DNA of 55,794 bases from an uncultured Eubacterium sp. (GCA_910586445.1 CAJUHV010000015.1:1-55794), one strand, 5' to 3'. Shown: positions 1 to 8,059, numbered from the stretch's first letter. The notes: a model not told the origin generated them from the letters alone. Numbers and translations: made by a program.

Positions 1-524
1 TGACACAGCGTGAACTAGGCTTGAAATTGGGATATGAGGAACGCAATGCTGATGTACGTATCGCACAGTATGAATCCGGCTATCGTGTTCCCAAAAACAA
101 CACTCTAATGGAAATGGCAAAGATATTGAACGTCAATTATATCCATTTTATTGGTGTTACACCCGGCTGCGCCGAAGATATTATGCTCACATTCCTTTGG
201 CTTGATGAAGATGACCGTAGCACAATCCATTTATTTCAGCTTGTACGCAATCCCGGCAAGTGCAACGCTTCTGATGATAAGTCGGTGCGTTACTATGACA
301 ATGACGACTGGCCTGCTCATGCCCCGGTGGGTATGTGGCTAGAGTACGGTTTAGTCAATGATTTCATGCGAGAGTGGTGTCTGCGGAAAGAGCAGTTGAA
401 GAATGGAGAGATTTCAGAGGACGAGTATTTTGAGTGGAAAATCAACTGGCCTGCTACGAGTAGTAGTGTTGATGAAAAGGGGAATGATAAGAAAAATAAT
501 AGTTACAAATGGAGAAAAGCATAA
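1..524 (+). CDS. XRE-family transcriptional regulator, 5' end outside window
   Basis: The reading frame is open to the left edge, so the true start is missing. The first visible residues (TQRELGLKLGYEE) read as the second half of a helix-turn-helix, followed by a typical XRE tail (RIAQYESGYRVPKNNTLMEMAKILNV). This DNA-binding part covers about the first 50 visible residues. The remaining ~115 residues are acidic and aromatic (EDEYFEWKINWP near the end) and resemble the C-terminal part of XRE proteins carried on integrative elements; I recognise no catalytic motif there. The stop codon overlaps the next start (TAATG at 522-526), so the two genes are probably co-transcribed. Likely a repressor or element-borne regulator. 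The family call is sound; the target is unknown. Confidence 0.75.
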   Translation, partial: TQRELGLKLGYEERNADVRIAQYESGYRVPKNNTLMEMAKILNVNYIHFIGVTPGCAEDIMLTFLWLDEDDRSTIHLFQLVRNPGKCNASDDKSVRYYDNDDWPAHAPVGMWLEYGLVNDFMREWCLRKEQLKNGEISEDEYFEWKINWPATSSSVDEKGNDKKNNSYKWRKA

Positions 525-1915
525 TGTCAAAACGCAAATATATAAACGCATTAGCTAAACATTTTTGCAACTCACTTCATATCGCTTCACATGACCTAAA
601 AAAATGTATATGGCTATGGGTTATTTATATAAAACACATTATAATCCAAAAGAAGTATGAGCCCAAAGAACCTTTCTTCAAAAGTTTCAAAGACAATAAC
701 CAATATACGCAAATTTGTTGCAATACTGAATTAAAATTAACTGATAATTCATATGATTTGATTTTTTTTGAGTGGGCAAAGAAAATCTCTCGACAACCAC
801 TATTATTCTTTCAACGTTTTCCTGACAAAGAATATAATTATAATTTTAGTGGTCAAGAAGCATTTTTAAGCAAATTACCCAAATTAAAAGTTACGTCTAT
901 AAAGCCTTCAACCTTTTTTGAGGGAATAACATTCAATAACGTAATTTTTGAATCTATTTGTTTAGAGAAGATATGTTTCCATAATTGTATTTTTAGAAAT
1001 TGTGATTTTTCAAATATAATTTCTTGTAAAACACCAAGCCTTTTTATAGTTCCAGATTTTAAACAAGGATTTAGCGCATGTGACTTTTATAATTGCCATT
1101 TTAAAAAATGTATTTTAGATAATATTTTCTTCAGCATAGGTTCTTTATCCCACACTATCTTTGACAGTATGACCCTATGCAAATGTGTATTTCATAGAAT
1201 GAGTTTTAATCATGTTGTATTTTTAGGAAAGACAATCATGAATCAGACTTCCATTCTTTCACCCTCACATAACTTCAACATTATATTTCGTGGTTCGATG
1301 GAGGATTTTCATGTTGATTCAAGGTGCAAAATTACTGCTTTTTGCTATCATGACATTGTTAATTTTACAATTCGTCAATATAGGACACATAAATTATTCA
1401 AATCTTCGACATATGGCGAAATTGCTGATACATATTATGCAGTAGAACAAATATGGACTTCCAATCATATACGGGAAGATGATAATCATATAGCTAATTT
1501 TTATTATCAACGCAAAAAAGCGGAAACAAGAAGCAAAAAAGGCATATCTGCTTTCCCTTACTATTTATTAGAGGCAATAATAGGGTATGGAGAAAAACCA
1601 TTCAAAGCATTTATAAGCATAAACTTTTTAATACTATTATTCAGCTTTATTTATATGTTTACTGGATTTACACCCAACTCCTCTACTTGTTCAATCAATT
1701 ATTTTAGAAATAGCACTTTTGATATTAATCGTCAGACAATATTTGATTGGCTCCAAAGTCTATATTTCAGCTTTTTTACACTTATAACCGTAGGACAAGG
1801 CAGTGCTGCTCCCACATCTGGTATTACGCAAATAGCTATGTCTGTCGAACTATTATGCGGTTCTATAATCATGACGTTATTTACTGCAACGTTATTTAGG
1901 AAATATACTAAATAA
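524..1915 (+). CDS. Pentapeptide-repeat-like protein with C-terminal two-TM ion-channel-like domain
   Basis: About 463 residues from the ATG at 524, chosen over the ATG at 509 because GGAG at 510-513 is well spaced and the start overlaps the upstream stop. The middle third has degenerate pentapeptide-like repeats (FNNVIFESICLEKICFHNC, then CDFSN, CDFYNCHFKKC), which usually form a right-handed beta-helix. The C-terminal ~110 residues contain two hydrophobic segments flanking FTLITVGQG, which resembles the K+ channel pore helix and selectivity filter (canonical TVGYG) with Gln in place of Tyr. This suggests a membrane channel or sensor with a pentapeptide cytoplasmic domain. The gene is visibly more AT-rich than guaA and later genes, consistent with acquisition. 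Ion selectivity is unknown. Confidence 0.6.
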   Translation: MSKRKYINALAKHFCNSLHIASHDLKKCIWLWVIYIKHIIIQKKYEPKEPFFKSFKDNNQYTQICCNTELKLTDNSYDLIFFEWAKKISRQPLLFFQRFPDKEYNYNFSGQEAFLSKLPKLKVTSIKPSTFFEGITFNNVIFESICLEKICFHNCIFRNCDFSNIISCKTPSLFIVPDFKQGFSACDFYNCHFKKCILDNIFFSIGSLSHTIFDSMTLCKCVFHRMSFNHVVFLGKTIMNQTSILSPSHNFNIIFRGSMEDFHVDSRCKITAFCYHDIVNFTIRQYRTHKLFKSSTYGEIADTYYAVEQIWTSNHIREDDNHIANFYYQRKKAETRSKKGISAFPYYLLEAIIGYGEKPFKAFISINFLILLFSFIYMFTGFTPNSSTCSINYFRNSTFDINRQTIFDWLQSLYFSFFTLITVGQGSAAPTSGITQIAMSVELLCGSIIMTLFTATLFRKYTK

Positions 1916-1962
1916 GTTTATTTGAGAATATAGGTATCAAAAAGGTATCACGCCCCACATCA

Positions 1963-2002
1963 AAAGCCGGAAAATCCGCTGTTCATGCGGCTTCCCGGCT
2001 TT
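1963..2002. terminator. Bidirectional hairpin terminator between channel gene and guaA
   Basis: AAAGCCGG (1963-1970) pairs with CCGGCTTT (1995-2002) around an inner GCCGCATGAACAGCGG-type stem. T-rich sequence follows on both strands. It sits between two convergent gene ends, so it can stop both transcripts. Confidence 0.7.
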
Positions 2003-2009
2003 CTGTTTA

Positions 2010-3551
2010 CTATTCGAACTCAATCGTCCCAGGCGGCTTACTACTCAAATCATACACCACCCGATTAACCCCCTTCACCTCATTCACAATCCGGTTCATC
2101 ACCTTCTGCAGCACCGCATACGGAATATCCGCACACTCTGCTGTCATAAAATCCGTCGTGGTCACTGCACGGAGTGCCACTGCATAATCATAAGTCCTTC
2201 CGTCTCCCATAACGCCGACTGATCTCATATTGGTCAGCGCCGCAAAATATTGGCTGATGGAACCCGCCAGTCCCGCAGCTGCGATTTCTTCGCGGTAAAT
2301 GGCATCTGACTCCTGCACAATTTTGACCTTCTCAGCCGTTACCTCGCCGATGATACGGATACCAAGCCCGGGCCCTGGGAATGGCTGGCGGTTTACAAGG
2401 TGTTCTGGTATTCCGAGTTCTGTTCCGGCCCTGCGTACCTCATCTTTAAACAGCAGGCGGAGAGGCTCAATTATTTCTTTAAAATCCACACAATCCGGCA
2501 GGCCGCCAACGTTGTGGTGCGATTTGATCGTTGCTGACTTGCCAAGCCCGGATTCTATCACATCCGGGTAAATAGTGCCTTGCACCAGATAGTCTACAGC
2601 GCCTATTTTTTTTGCTTCTTCTTCAAATACACGGATAAATTCCTCGCCGATTATTTTCCGCTTTGCTTCTGGTTCGACAACTCCTGACAGCTTGGAATAA
2701 AATCGTTCCTGAGCGTTGACACGGACAAAGTTTAAGTCATACGGGCCGTCTGGGCCAAACACGGCTTCGACTTCATCGCCTTCGTTTTTGCGCAGCAGGC
2801 CGTGGTCTACGAATACACAGGTCAGCTGTTTTCCAACTGCTTTTGCCAGTAAAACAGCAGCTACAGAAGAATCCACACCGCCGGACAATGCACATAATAC
2901 TTTGCCGCTGCCTACTTTTTGGCGGATTTCGTCAATGGCTCGTTCTACAAATGAATCCATTTTCCAGTCGCCTGCACATCCGCATATCTTGAATACGAAA
3001 TTTGCTAACATTTTCTGGCCTTCTGCCGTATGCAGTACTTCTGGATGAAACTGTGTTGCGTATAAACTGCGTTCTGGGCATTCCATTGCTGCGACTGGAC
3101 AGACAGGCGTATGACCTGTAATGCGAAATCCGGCTGGAGACGTTTCGATATAATTTGTATGGCTCATCCAACAGACTGTATGCCGGCTTACTCCTTCAAA
3201 CAATAAACTGGTATTATCTAATTCTACATCTGTTTTGCCATATTCGCTGGTCGGGGCATCCTTTACTTCTCCGCCGAGCATATGGGCGATCAGCTGTGAG
3301 CCGTAACATATGCCTAGGATCGGGATTCCAAGATCGAAGATCTCCTTGCTGCATTTTGGCGAATCGTCAAAGAATACGCTGTTAGGGCCTCCGGTAAAAA
3401 TGATCCCTTTTGGATTCATTTCTTTTATCTTTTCTAACGGCATGTGATATGGATGTACTTCACAATAGACATTGCATTCACGTACACGCCTCGCTATTAA
3501 TTGATTGTATTGTCCGCCGAAATCTAGGACGATGACTTTTTCCTGACTCAT
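2010..3551 (-). CDS. guaA: GMP synthase (glutamine-hydrolysing)
   Basis: Converts XMP, ATP and glutamine to GMP in the cytosol, the last step of guanine nucleotide synthesis. Length is 513 residues, normal for the family. Residues 1-190 are a class I glutamine amidotransferase domain, with the nucleophile Cys82 in GICYGSQ and the His169/Glu171 pair in QFHPEV. The ATP-pyrophosphatase P-loop SGGVDSS lies at 223-229, and the C-terminal dimerisation domain ends in PPGTIEFE. The start is the ATG at 3551, preceded by AAGGAG seven bases upstream; a longer reading frame to 3578 lacks a ribosome site. It stands alone, downstream of tRNA-Gly. The 3' end of guaA is a known integration target for mobile elements, relevant to the AT-rich genes on the left. 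Confidence 0.97.
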   Translation of the reverse strand: MSQEKVIVLDFGGQYNQLIARRVRECNVYCEVHPYHMPLEKIKEMNPKGIIFTGGPNSVFFDDSPKCSKEIFDLGIPILGICYGSQLIAHMLGGEVKDAPTSEYGKTDVELDNTSLLFEGVSRHTVCWMSHTNYIETSPAGFRITGHTPVCPVAAMECPERSLYATQFHPEVLHTAEGQKMLANFVFKICGCAGDWKMDSFVERAIDEIRQKVGSGKVLCALSGGVDSSVAAVLLAKAVGKQLTCVFVDHGLLRKNEGDEVEAVFGPDGPYDLNFVRVNAQERFYSKLSGVVEPEAKRKIIGEEFIRVFEEEAKKIGAVDYLVQGTIYPDVIESGLGKSATIKSHHNVGGLPDCVDFKEIIEPLRLLFKDEVRRAGTELGIPEHLVNRQPFPGPGLGIRIIGEVTAEKVKIVQESDAIYREEIAAAGLAGSISQYFAALTNMRSVGVMGDGRTYDYAVALRAVTTTDFMTAECADIPYAVLQKVMNRIVNEVKGVNRVVYDLSSKPPGTIEFE

Positions 3552-3576
3552 TGACTTCTCCTTCCTGTAAATATTC

Positions 3577-3613
3577 AAAGCCGGAAACTTGATTTTACAA
3601 GAATTCCGGCTTT
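3577..3613 (-). terminator. Hairpin between tRNA-Gly and guaA
   Basis: AAAGCCGGAA (3577-3586) and TTCCGGCTTT (3604-3613) form a 10-bp perfect stem with a 17-nt loop. On the minus strand it lies downstream of tRNA-Gly and upstream of guaA. The T tract after it is short, so it may be a partial terminator of the tRNA transcript or a guaA leader hairpin. Confidence 0.5.
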
Positions 3614-3636
3614 ATTTGTATAACTATAAACAAAAA

Positions 3637-3707
3637 AGCGGGTGATGGGAATCGAACCCACGTATCCAGCTTGGAAGGCTGGTGTTCTACCATTGAACTA
3701 CACCCGC
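3637..3707 (-). tRNA. tRNA-Gly (anticodon UCC)
   Basis: Read on the minus strand, the 71-nt cloverleaf begins GCGGGTG and ends CACCCGC plus discriminator T. The D arm is AGTTCAATGGTAGAAC. The anticodon stem CCAGC...GCTGG encloses TTCCAAG, giving anticodon TCC. The T arm is GTGGGTTCGATTCCCAT. No CCA is encoded; a T run follows directly. Confidence 0.97.
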
Positions 3708-3719
3708 AAATCAGATATA

Positions 3720-4334
3720 TCTGTTTTGTATGTATTATCGACACCTTTATATACATTCATATTTCAGACATTTATTATATTAACGCATGGATAACGCTTT
3801 GTCAAGAAAAATCTGGATCGTAACAGAAAAAGAAAATAAAAGTTTGAGACAAAAGCAGCAAGAAACTGCAGGCGGGGGATGAGACAGCAAAAAAAACAAA
3901 AGGTTGCAGATCAAACATATGAGTATTTATTGAAGCAGCAAGAAAATATAGGAAAGCAGCAGCGGAATAAAAGCTGTGAACAGAAGATATGAGGAACTAA
4001 AGGAAATAATCTGAGACTCAAAAATAGAACTGCAGGAAGAAAAAGTAAGAAGCTATGGAAATTATATAAAACAGCGAGCTTGAAAATAAGAGAAAATGCA
4101 GAGAAAAACAGCAAAATGAAAGCTGTGAAAGGAAAAGAAACACAAAATAGAATCATAAAACATTAAAATCAAAGCAGAAAAAACGGGAAAACGCAAAAAA
4201 GTAAACGAAATATAAATAATCATGTAGAGAAAACCATGCAGACTATGTGTCGATTGGAGTAATTAGCAAATTTTCAATAAAATATGTCACCGATCTGGAT
4301 GTTTATACGTGTTATCAGTAAGGAGGTGAATAAT
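3720..4334 (+). other. Purine-rich intergenic region without a credible gene
   Basis: About 600 bases between tRNA-Gly and the ECF sigma gene. From about 3830 to 4200 the plus strand is strongly A/G-rich with recurrent words such as AAGCAGCAAGAAA (near 3855 and 3945) and AAAGCTGTGAA (near 3970 and 4120). These look like decayed imperfect direct repeats. The only long minus-strand frame (3911-4156) is a hydrophobic artefact of this skew. I see no clear promoter or RNA gene. Confidence 0.5.
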
Positions 4335-4802
4335 ATGAGCTTGGAAGAAGCAGTAGAGACATACAGTGATATGCTTTATAAGATCTGTATTGTTATGCTG
4401 TGCAATGAGCAGGACGCAAAGGACGCAGTCCAGGAAACATTCTGCAGGTATTGGGAGAAAAAGCCGGAGTTTAAAGAACAAGAGCATGAAAAGGCATGGC
4501 TGCTCAGGGTGGCGGCGAATTACTGCAGGGATCAGCTGAGATTTCGGCTGCGTCATCCGCATATTCCGATTGATGAGCTGGCAGACAGCCTGATTGTGGG
4601 ACAGGATCAGAAGGAGACATTTTTGGAACTGATGGATCTGCCGGCAGGGCAGCGCGCGGTCATTTATCTTTATTATGTGGAAGGATATCCGGTCAAGGAA
4701 ATCGCAGGGCTGCTTGGCATTTCGCCGCAGGCGGTCAAAAAGCGGATGCAGAGGGGCAGAGACCAGCTGCGGATATTTTGGAAGGAGGAATGTTGTAGAT
4801 GA
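4335..4802 (+). CDS. ECF-type RNA polymerase sigma factor
   Basis: 155 residues, the usual size for an extracytoplasmic-function sigma factor. Region 2 spans roughly residues 5-70 (EAVETYSDMLYKICIVMLCNEQDAKDAVQETFCRYWE, then WLLRVAANYCRDQLR). Region 4 spans about 95-150 (LMDLPAGQRAVIYLYYVEGYPVKEIAGLLGISPQAVKKRMQRGRDQLR), with the HTH for the -35 element. The start is the ATG at 4335, six bases after AGGAGGTG; a longer frame to 4284 has no ribosome site. Its stop overlaps the next start (ATGA at 4799-4802), so it is translationally coupled to a membrane protein that is probably its anti-sigma factor. Expected to redirect polymerase during envelope stress; the regulon is unknown. Confidence 0.92.
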   Translation: MSLEEAVETYSDMLYKICIVMLCNEQDAKDAVQETFCRYWEKKPEFKEQEHEKAWLLRVAANYCRDQLRFRLRHPHIPIDELADSLIVGQDQKETFLELMDLPAGQRAVIYLYYVEGYPVKEIAGLLGISPQAVKKRMQRGRDQLRIFWKEECCR

Positions 4803-5650
4803 ATAGTCTGAAATTAAAGGAAACAATCAATCAAATACAGATAGGAGAATGTATGCAGAAGGAAATAATTTGGAATGTGGAAAATCAGGTTAAAAGCAGG
4901 CAGAAGAAAATAAGCAGGATGAAAAAGGCAGCAGTTACTGCGGCAGTTTTCGCATTGGTCATAGGGGCGGCAATTCCTATACGGGCTGGCATACGGTATC
5001 TTGTGAGCGACCGTATGGAAAATATCCCGGATCAGGAGCTTGCACAGGTCAGGCAGATGATACAGGAACAGGAAGATGTAGAAGCTGACAGCTTTACCAG
5101 GGAGTATTCGAAAGAAGAGAGGACACGCATGCAGCAGCTGGAGGAGGCGTATCAGGACGGGAAGTTCCCGCAGCAGACGATCACGCAGACAGACAGCTCT
5201 AATATCCAGAACGATTCTCTCAGCTATATTTCAGATAAAGGGACTTTTCATCTGCCGGACCGGACTCTGACGGATGAAGAATTGCTGCAGATTATTGATT
5301 TTAACTATACAAGAGATTATGCACTGGCACAGGGAGATGAGGCGAAAAAGGCGCGAAAACAGCGTGATTTAGAAGTCCGCCGTCTGGAGAAGGAGGTAAA
5401 AGACGCGGACGGGCTTACAGAACAGGAGGCAGAACAGGCAGCAGCACAATTTCTGAAGACTGAGTTTGGAGTATCTGCGAAAGAGGCCGAAGTAGATATC
5501 TTTTTAGATCAGCAGATGTATGATTTTGCAGCATATCATGTCGGTTTTCATATACAGGATGAAGGGACAATTTATGCTTATGGCATAGACCTGAGTGCAG
5601 ATGACGGAAGGCTGCTTGGCACAAGCAGCGCCTCTCTCCCAAAACGCTGA
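4799..5650 (+). CDS. Single-pass membrane protein, probable anti-sigma factor
   Basis: 283 residues with an N-terminal cytoplasmic part of about 42 residues ending in basic residues, one transmembrane helix at about 44-60 (AAVTAAVFALVIGAAIP), and a long extracytoplasmic region. The outer part is acidic and Gln-rich, with a C-terminal segment (about 205-280: LTEQEAEQAAAQFLKTEFG...VGFHIQDEGTIYAYGIDL) that resembles a PepSY/YpeB-like alpha-beta domain. Overlap with the ECF sigma gene and this topology are the basis for the anti-sigma call. No classic zinc-binding HxxxCxxC motif is visible, so it would have to be a non-zinc type. The role is inferred from context. Confidence 0.65.
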   Translation: MNSLKLKETINQIQIGECMQKEIIWNVENQVKSRQKKISRMKKAAVTAAVFALVIGAAIPIRAGIRYLVSDRMENIPDQELAQVRQMIQEQEDVEADSFTREYSKEERTRMQQLEEAYQDGKFPQQTITQTDSSNIQNDSLSYISDKGTFHLPDRTLTDEELLQIIDFNYTRDYALAQGDEAKKARKQRDLEVRRLEKEVKDADGLTEQEAEQAAAQFLKTEFGVSAKEAEVDIFLDQQMYDFAAYHVGFHIQDEGTIYAYGIDLSADDGRLLGTSSASLPKR

Positions 5651-5816
5651 TTTTAGAGACAGTTTCAAATTTTGTGTATGGTTAGCATTATATCATTTTC
5701 AATCATACAAAATCCTGCCATTCAATTAAAGACGGCAGAATTTTCAGAATTTGTGAATATAAATTGAAATGTTAATGGAATATTATGTTAACTAAGTTTA
5801 CTCAAAATAAGAAACG

Positions 5817-5871
5817 CTCCCTGGCTGTTGCTTGAAACGGCGCACGCCTGATTCAAGCAACAGTCAGGGAG
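5817..5871. terminator. Long near-perfect hairpin after the anti-sigma gene
   Basis: CTCCCTGGCTGTTGCTTGAA (5817-5836) pairs with its complement at 5852-5871 with one G/T wobble and a 15-nt loop. It lies 167 bases after the anti-sigma stop. No strong T tract follows, so it may be an RNA-stabilising hairpin or part of the adjacent repeat rather than a classical terminator. Confidence 0.4.
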
Positions 5872-5894
5872 TGCTGATATTCAAGATAATACGG

Positions 5895-6131
5895 ATAATC
5901 TATTCCAATTTAATCAACATAGCCCGCTATATCAAGCCCTGTGGGTATATTATGGCTGGTAAGCAGATCAAGCCCTGTGGGTATATTATGCTTGGTAAGT
6001 AAATATATCAAGCCCTGTGGGTGTGCTTCATAAATTTGAGACAAATTCTTTATATTATGATCTATGGGTGCCAAGAGTGAAGCAGATCAAGCCCTGTGAT
6101 ACATTTAGAAAGTATTCTTCAAACACGCTTT
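5895..6131 (+). repeat. Diverged copy of the palindromic repeat, expanded by 18-bp modules
   Basis: Contains family core words (AATTTAATCAACATAGCCCGCTAT at 5908-5930, CATAAATTTGAGACAAATTC near 6030, right end TCAAACACGCTTTAGA near 6119-6134). Inserted in the core are copies of ATCAAGCCCTGTGGGTAT at 5931, 5967 and 6007 and a shorter one at 6086. The first two form a 36-bp tandem period with TATTATGGCTGGTAAGCAG-like spacers. No gene lies between 5651 and 6283; this repeat and two hairpins account for most of that stretch. Confidence 0.65.
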
Positions 6132-6133
6132 AG

Positions 6134-6165
6134 AAAGCCATGGGAAAAATAATTCTCATGGTTTT
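6134..6165. terminator. Hairpin with flanking A/T runs
   Basis: AAAGCCATG (6134-6142) pairs with CATGGTTTT (6157-6165), with one wobble and a 14-nt loop. It directly follows the repeat copy and could terminate transcripts from the sigma/anti-sigma operon. Confidence 0.4.
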
Positions 6166-6283
6166 CCATTTTATAGAGATTAATTTAAGCAGTGGATGTG
6201 TTAGTTTATGCAATGTTTATTGAAAAATATTTCGATGAAAGTATGCTGATCTTAACAGTTGAGAGAAGGAGGATGGCAGGAGA

Positions 6284-6739
6284 TTGAGGGAATATAAGAT
6301 TCATATAGACGGGGGCTGTGATTTTGTAGTTGTTTTTCCGGATGTAATCGGTTCGCTGATTGCTAAAATTCATGATCGTAAGCAGCAGGAGCTTGTAGTG
6401 GGGATCGAGGAAGTCATGCCATGGCAGATGACGGAATACCTGCTCAGGGTGATCAATACAAATCGTTTCACTGACAGTCATTTTCGGTTTCGCCAGATAC
6501 TGGAAGATCCGGTCACTAAAGAAGGATTGTATCAGGTGATTGAAGAGCAGCTGCAGAGTATGGGAATTGATGATATGAGGTGCTTTGGCAGGGTGAGGAT
6601 GTTTGAAATGATTACAGGCAGTGCGGGATTAGAAGTTGAATGTACAGTGCCCTTTTTGTGGGCATGTAAAGATGCATCAGCTTCGTTTTTTTACACATTT
6701 TCTGACGGAAGAAGCGAGAAAATTATTATCGAATATTAA
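6284..6739 (+). CDS. Hypothetical protein, 151 residues
   Basis: I do not recognise this protein. It is probably cytosolic and alpha/beta, without a signal peptide or membrane helix. The N-terminal half (MREYKIHIDGGCDFVVVFPDVIGSLIAKI) and the C-terminal half (MFEMITGSAGLEVECTVPFLWACKDASASFFYTFSDGRSEKIIIEY) both look like beta-rich segments. The start is a TTG with AAGGAGG eleven bases upstream, longer than ideal; no better in-frame start exists. It stands alone between repeat-rich stretches and upstream of an independent promoter. Reality as a gene is supported by the full-length frame, amphipathic composition and ribosome site. Confidence 0.55.
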   Translation: MREYKIHIDGGCDFVVVFPDVIGSLIAKIHDRKQQELVVGIEEVMPWQMTEYLLRVINTNRFTDSHFRFRQILEDPVTKEGLYQVIEEQLQSMGIDDMRCFGRVRMFEMITGSAGLEVECTVPFLWACKDASASFFYTFSDGRSEKIIIEY

Positions 6740-6844
6740 TATAAAATAAAAAAGAAAATTTAGACGAAGAAAGTGTAATGATTAATATAAAATATTAAAT
6801 CTGAAATAAAAAAGAAGCAGATAATTGTTAAAATGCTTTATGAG

Positions 6845-6873
6845 TTGAAGGAGCAGCATTTTTCTGTTATACT
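6845..6873 (+). promoter_or_regulatory. Sigma-A-type promoter for the EFR1-type gene
   Basis: TTGAAG (-35, 6845-6850) and TATACT (-10, 6868-6873) are separated by 17 bases, about 40 bases before the start at 6911. Confidence 0.7.
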
Positions 6874-6910
6874 TTAAGACATGGATGCCAAAAGAAAGGA
6901 GAATTTTGCC

Positions 6911-7675
6911 ATGTCTGTATATAATATTGTATTCAGCCCGACCGGAGGCACAAAAAAAGTTTCAGATATATTTATATCGTCATTTGGCAGCGGGAGTACT
7001 TTTATTGACCTGTGTGACCGCAGTATAGATTTCTCATCATTTCTATTTGAGCCGGAAGATGTCTGTGTGGCTGCCGTCCCATCTTATGGCGGAAGGGTTC
7101 CGGCTGCTGCTTTATCCAGGCTTGGACAGATGAAAGGAAACGGGGCCATGGCAGTTCTTTTTGCGGTATATGGAAACCGCGCATATGAAGATACGCTGGC
7201 AGAGCTGCAGGAACAGATGGAAAAGGCGGGATTTTCTTGCATAGCGGCGGCGGCAGCCATTGCAGAGCATTCGATTATGCGCAAATTTGCAGCCGGGCGG
7301 CCTGATGAGAAGGATGCGCAGGAAATTGCCGCTTTTGCTGCTGCAGTTTATAATAAGATCAAAGCAAAAGATTTATCTGCGCATTTAAATCTGCCGGGCA
7401 GCCGTCCTTACCGGGAATTTGGAGGGGTACCGATGAAGCCGCGCGCCGGAAAATCCTGTGTAGAATGCGGTCTCTGTGCAAAAAAATGTCCGGTCGGGGC
7501 AATCGATGCAGACCATCCTTCTATGACAGATGCAGAAACCTGCATTTCCTGTATGAGGTGTTTAGCTGTCTGCCCGCATAAAGCACGCAGTGTCAATAAA
7601 GCACTTTTAGCTGCCGGCAGTATGAAAATGAAAAAAGCATGCAGTGATTATAAAAAGAATGAAATGTTTTTCTAG
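6911..7675 (+). CDS. EFR1-type flavodoxin-ferredoxin protein
   Basis: 254 residues. Residues 1-160 form a flavodoxin-like domain with the FMN-phosphate-loop type sequence SPTGGT at 9-14. Residues 183-221 hold two [4Fe-4S] motifs: Cys183/186/189/193 (CVECGLCAKKCP) and Cys211/214/217/221 (CISCMRCLAVCP). This architecture is that of the EFRODO/EFR1 group of anaerobic electron-transfer proteins; partners are unknown. The start is the ATG at 6911 with AGGAG eight bases upstream; the ATG at 6881 has no ribosome site. The TAG stop (7673-7675) is formed by the terminal TAGAG of the adjoining palindromic repeat, so the last residues may have been altered by that insertion. Confidence 0.85.
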   Translation: MSVYNIVFSPTGGTKKVSDIFISSFGSGSTFIDLCDRSIDFSSFLFEPEDVCVAAVPSYGGRVPAAALSRLGQMKGNGAMAVLFAVYGNRAYEDTLAELQEQMEKAGFSCIAAAAAIAEHSIMRKFAAGRPDEKDAQEIAAFAAAVYNKIKAKDLSAHLNLPGSRPYREFGGVPMKPRAGKSCVECGLCAKKCPVGAIDADHPSMTDAETCISCMRCLAVCPHKARSVNKALLAAGSMKMKKACSDYKKNEMFF

Positions 7676-7834
7676 AGTGTGTCTAAAAAATGCTTTCTGT
7701 GAGATGTGCTTCACACTTAGTGGAGAATTTATCCCAAATTTATGAGGCATAGTGGGCTGTGTTGATTAAATTTGGGATGAATTCTCCGCAAGTGGGGAGT
7801 GCAGATCGCAGGAATGATTTTTAAGACATGCTCC
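7673..7834 (-). repeat. Palindromic MITE-like repeat, subtype I, inverted orientation
   Basis: Runs from TAGAGTGTGTCTAAAAAAT to ATTTTTAAGACATGCTCCA. The interior has ATCCCAAATTTATGAGGCAT and TTAAATTTGGGAT as inner inverted repeats around the GGGCT centre. It is the reverse complement of the copy at 9415-9579. No 18-bp insert. It overlaps the stop codon of the upstream gene. Confidence 0.8.
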
Positions 7835-7959
7835 AGTAAATATTAAAGTAAGATTAAAAATAAGCAGCGTATCCTTAATATAAATAAGCACAGGAGCGCT
7901 GTTTCTTTATATGATATGAAATATAAGTAAAATTACAGTATAAATTAAAAAACTATATC

Positions 7960-8059
7960 TAGAGCGTGAATGAAAAATGCTTTCCGTGAGATGTACCCAC
8001 AGGGCATGATCTGCTTCACACTTTGTACCCACAGGGCATGATTTTTCAAACACGCTCCA
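7960..8059 (-). repeat. Palindromic repeat fragment carrying two 18-bp modules
   Basis: Begins TAGAGCGTGAATGAAAAATGC and ends TTTTTCAAACACGCTCCA. The usual core is missing. GTACCCACAGGGCATGAT occurs at 7993-8010 and again at 8025-8042, separated by CTGCTTCACACTTT, the normal flank of the insert site. It looks like a core-deleted copy with a duplicated module. Confidence 0.75.

Noticed and set aside
3911..4156. Minus-strand frame of 81 residues
   Set aside because: Phe/Leu/Ser-rich translation simply mirrors the purine-rich plus strand; no ribosome site and no recognisable membrane protein pattern.
5931..6102. A CRISPR-like array (direct repeats with a 36-bp period)
   Set aside because: The spacers are themselves repeated, the repeated 18-mer occurs in many palindromic repeat copies elsewhere, and no cas genes are present.
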